Assembly (NCBI RefSeq): GCF_020715565.1
Contig: NZ_CP085839.1
Location: 3,286,001 to 3,350,000 of the forward strand
Length of the DNA: 64,000 nt
Origin: Nocardioides sp. Kera G14
GTDB taxonomy: Bacteria; Actinomycetota; Actinomycetes; Propionibacteriales; Nocardioidaceae
Reading direction: 5' to 3'
Positions 61,794 to 64,000 of this stretch are shown here, piece after piece; positions within the stretch are counted from its first letter, which is position 1; each line of letters begins with the position of its first letter. The translations under genes and the position numbers were made by a program. The notes under the pieces are model-generated. The model did no database searches, was not told the origin of the DNA, and was given only the letters and a program-made list of their open reading frames with translations.

Positions 61794-63170
61794 TCAGCCT
61801 CGCTTCGCGGGGGCGTCCTCGTAGTAGTAGTAGTACGAGCCCGCAGCCCTGCTGGCGACCATGTTGACGACCACGCCGTAGAGCCGGCCGTCGACCTGGG
61901 CGATCCGCCCGGCCGCCTCATGTGCCTCGTCCTTCGTCGTGTGCGCGTGGCGGATCACGAGGATGACGCCGTCCGCGAGCGTGGCGAGCACCGAGGAGTC
62001 CGCGACCGGCAGCATCGGCGGCGCGTCGATGATCACGGTGTCGTAGCGCTCGGTGAGCTCTCGGATCAGGTCATGGGTGACGTGGGACTGGAGGATCTCG
62101 GTGGGGTTCGGCGGCTTCGCGCCGCTGGCCAGCACGTGGAGCCCGCTGGGCTCGTGGATCTGGATCGCCTCGTGCACCTCGGTGCGACCGACCAGCACGG
62201 TGGTGAGGCCGACCGCCGGATCGAGGCCGAGGGTGGCGGCGGCACGTGGGCGACGGAGGTCGGCGTCGATGAGGAGGGTGCGGCGGCCGGCCTGCGCCAT
62301 CGCGACCGCGAGGTTCATCGCCGTGGTCGTCTTGCCCTCGCCCTTGACCGAGGACGTGATCAGGAGGCACTTGGCGTCGCGGTCGAGGTCGACGAACTGC
62401 AGGTTGGTGCGCAGCAGGCGGAACGCCTCGGTGCGGGGCGCGAAACCACCGACATCGGTGAGCACCGGGGCGTCGTGCATCCGGTCGTCGTAGTTGATCG
62501 TGGCCAGGACCGGCGCGTCGGTGATGTCCGAGACGTCCCCCGAGGCGTGGACGGTCCGGTCGAGCAGGTCGCGGACCAGGGCGAGCGCGATGCCGAGCAT
62601 GAGGCCGAGGATCAGCGCGACGGCGAGGTTGAGCCCGGACCGGGGCGACACCGCGTTCGGCTCGTACGTCGCCTTGTCGGTGACCGAGGCCGCGATCGGC
62701 GAGGTCGGCTTCTTGGCGTCGGTGCTCGTATTCTCGAGCTCCTTGACGTACGCCGTGAAGGCGGTGGTCGCAGCGTTGCAGATGCTCTGGGCCCGCTTCG
62801 CGTTGGTGTCCTTCACTGTGAGCTCGATCAGCGACGTGTTGGCCACCACCACCGCGGAGATGTGGTCGGACAGCTCCTTGGCGGTCATGTTGAGGCCGAG
62901 GGTGCTGACCACGCGCGCGGCGAGCTCGGTGCTCTGTGCGACGTCGGCGTAGGACGCCGCGCGGGTGTTGGCGAAATAGACGGCCGAGTAGGCGTCGGTG
63001 GCGTTCTGGACGTTGACTGAGAGGAAGACGCGTGCCGTGGACTGGTACTGCGGCTTCGCGACGACGAACGTCAGCAGTCCCGTCAGGACCAGCGCGACGC
63101 CGACCACGGCGGCGATGCTGCGCCAACGACGACGCAGGATCCCGACAAACTGTTTGGCGTCCACGGTCAC
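61794..63170 (-). CDS. Wzz-domain tyrosine autokinase for polysaccharide export
   Basis: A 458-residue BY-kinase with a fused chain-length regulator. A Wzz domain with two helices (about 16-38 and 178-200) encloses an extracellular part; the cytoplasmic kinase has Walker A SVKGEGKTTTAMNLA, Walker A' LLIDADLRRP and Walker B VIIDAPP. The C-terminus carries the tyrosine cluster SYYYYYED, the autophosphorylation site. Together they control polymerisation and export of a polysaccharide. GTG 63170 is the start (63164 also possible); a TAGGAT (63205-63210) may be its -10. Confidence 0.92.
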   Translation of the reverse strand: MTVDAKQFVGILRRRWRSIAAVVGVALVLTGLLTFVVAKPQYQSTARVFLSVNVQNATDAYSAVYFANTRAASYADVAQSTELAARVVSTLGLNMTAKELSDHISAVVVANTSLIELTVKDTNAKRAQSICNAATTAFTAYVKELENTSTDAKKPTSPIAASVTDKATYEPNAVSPRSGLNLAVALILGLMLGIALALVRDLLDRTVHASGDVSDITDAPVLATINYDDRMHDAPVLTDVGGFAPRTEAFRLLRTNLQFVDLDRDAKCLLITSSVKGEGKTTTAMNLAVAMAQAGRRTLLIDADLRRPRAAATLGLDPAVGLTTVLVGRTEVHEAIQIHEPSGLHVLASGAKPPNPTEILQSHVTHDLIRELTERYDTVIIDAPPMLPVADSSVLATLADGVILVIRHAHTTKDEAHEAAGRIAQVDGRLYGVVVNMVASRAAGSYYYYYEDAPAKRG

Positions 63171-63224
63171 TGCTTTCGGTCGATCCGGGTGGTCAGTCGT
63201 CGCGATCCTAGGGGACCTGAGGGC

Positions 63225-63230
63225 TAACCT
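63225..63230 (+). promoter_or_regulatory. -10 box for DUF4012 gene
   Basis: TAACCT lies seven bases before ATG 63238, predicting a leaderless mRNA. The divergent autokinase promoter shares the 67-base gap. Confidence 0.5.
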
Positions 63231-63237
63231 GCCCGAC

Positions 63238-64000
63238 ATGTCCCCCGTGGTTCGCCGGAGTCGGCGCGGCCGGTGGGCCCGCCGTTTGCGGCGCTGGGCA
63301 CGCGACCATCGGGCCTTCACGGTGCTCGCGGGGGTCTCCGTGGTCGTGCTCCTCCTCGGTGTCTGGGCGGTGGCGCGGGCGGTGCTGGTCGCCCACGAGT
63401 TGCAGCAGGTCGCCGAGGAGGGCCAGATCCTCAAGGCCGCTCTCGTCCGGGGTGATCCGGCCGGGTCGCGGGTCGCGCTCGACGACTACCAGCGGGCCGC
63501 GGACCGCGCCCGGTCGTGGACCGGCGGCATCACCTGGCAGGTCGCCGAACTCCTGCCGGTCCTGGGCGACGATGCCTCCAGCGTCGAGACGGCGAGCGGC
63601 GTGCTCGCCGAGCTCGGGCGCGAGGGCCTGGCCCCTCTCGTGGACGCCGCCCGCGACGTCTCGGCCAACACCTTCCAGCCGAAGGATCACGTCTTCCCGC
63701 TCGCGCGCATCGTGGCGGTGCGCAGGCCCGCCGGCATGAGCCGTGCTGCGTTCGACCGGGCCGACGGCGTACTGGACGGGATCCGGACCGCCGGCCTCCT
63801 CGGCCCGGTGGCGCGCCGGGTCGCGGAGCTGCGGGAGCTCGTCGGGGCAGCCCGGGCGGCCCTCACCCCGGCCTACACCGCCTCGCGGCTGCTGCCCACC
63901 CTCGTCGGTGCCGACGGCCCGCGCGACTATCTGCTGGTCCTGCAGAACAACGCCGAGGTACGCGCGGCCGGCGGGCTGCCGGGCTCACTCTCGCTGATCC
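63238..64000 (+). CDS. DUF4012 domain protein, N-terminal part
   Basis: The first 254 codons of a protein that runs off the right edge. A basic N-terminus (RRSRRGRWARRLRRWARDH) is followed by one membrane helix (about 28-48), an Ala/Arg-rich helical region and the DUF4012 hallmark YLLVLQNNAEVRAAGGLPGS near 235. Such proteins occur beside exopolysaccharide genes in actinomycetes; the function is unknown. ATG 63238 agrees with the -10 box. Confidence 0.85.
   Translation, partial: MSPVVRRSRRGRWARRLRRWARDHRAFTVLAGVSVVVLLLGVWAVARAVLVAHELQQVAEEGQILKAALVRGDPAGSRVALDDYQRAADRARSWTGGITWQVAELLPVLGDDASSVETASGVLAELGREGLAPLVDAARDVSANTFQPKDHVFPLARIVAVRRPAGMSRAAFDRADGVLDGIRTAGLLGPVARRVAELRELVGAARAALTPAYTASRLLPTLVGADGPRDYLLVLQNNAEVRAAGGLPGSLSLI

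Noticed and set aside
61815..61840. GTA-GTA type trinucleotide run near the autokinase end
   Set aside because: It encodes the functional C-terminal tyrosine cluster of the BY-kinase and is not a free microsatellite.

Overview
The window is high-GC chromosomal DNA from an actinomycete, most likely a member of the Nocardioidaceae (Nocardioides-like; inferred from gene content, not from a search). It carries the replication-origin neighbourhood: rpmH, dnaA, dnaN, gnd, recF, a DciA/DUF721 gene, gyrB, gyrA and a DUF3566 membrane protein on the right, and rnpA, yidD, yidC, jag, rsmG, parA, parB with four parS sites on the left. Genes close to the origin point away from it. No insertion sequence, prophage, rRNA or CRISPR array is visible.

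Layout. 1-1276: rplI(partial)-rpsR-ssb-rpsF operon, leftward. 1377-3886: copper module csoR-copA with a palindromic CsoR operator, and a divergent luciferase-like monooxygenase. 4998-10716: leftward cell-envelope operon (class A PBP, GT87-like glycosyltransferase, FemAB-type aminoacyltransferase, alanine-racemase-like protein). 10815-12466: padR-ino1 (inositol phosphate synthesis). 12538-17296: TetR regulator divergent from a four-gene oxidative cassette (epoxide-hydrolase-like alpha/beta hydrolase, a protein with a diiron-type ExxH pattern, a flavin/[2Fe-2S] reductase, an alcohol dehydrogenase). 17306-19273: SRPBCC protein and CCA-adding enzyme. 19324-25936: DUF6049 protein, MurJ flippase, membrane pseudokinase, thioredoxin reductase. 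26027-30000: MFS exporter, M20 peptidase, thioredoxin behind a sigma-R-type promoter, acetyltransferase. 30016-42706: aminotransferase, par system, origin. 42801-49536: gyrase, two tRNAs, small proteins. 49520-55868: Lrp regulator and an amino-acid catabolic operon (2-oxoacid:ferredoxin oxidoreductase, amino-acid dehydrogenase, acyl-CoA dehydrogenase). 55912-58592: SURF1, DUF3817, cyclophilin, rhomboid. 58614-64000: start of an extracellular polysaccharide locus (GT4, GDP-mannose-epimerase-like, methyltransferase, tyrosine autokinase, DUF4012).

System-level points. Many genes have a TANNNT -10 hexamer exactly 6-7 bases before the start codon, so their mRNAs are probably leaderless; this pattern was used to choose several starts. 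In two places the stop codon of the preceding gene forms part of such a -10 box. The most promising candidate for an undescribed system is the TetR-controlled cassette at 12538-17296, whose parts fit an oxygenase, reductase, epoxide hydrolase and dehydrogenase pathway. Other striking signals are a 34-bp perfect palindrome around one parS, a near-ideal sigma-R promoter in front of thioredoxin, an acetyltransferase gene starting one base after an encoded tRNA CCA end, and two consecutive hairpins between trxB and the MFS gene.
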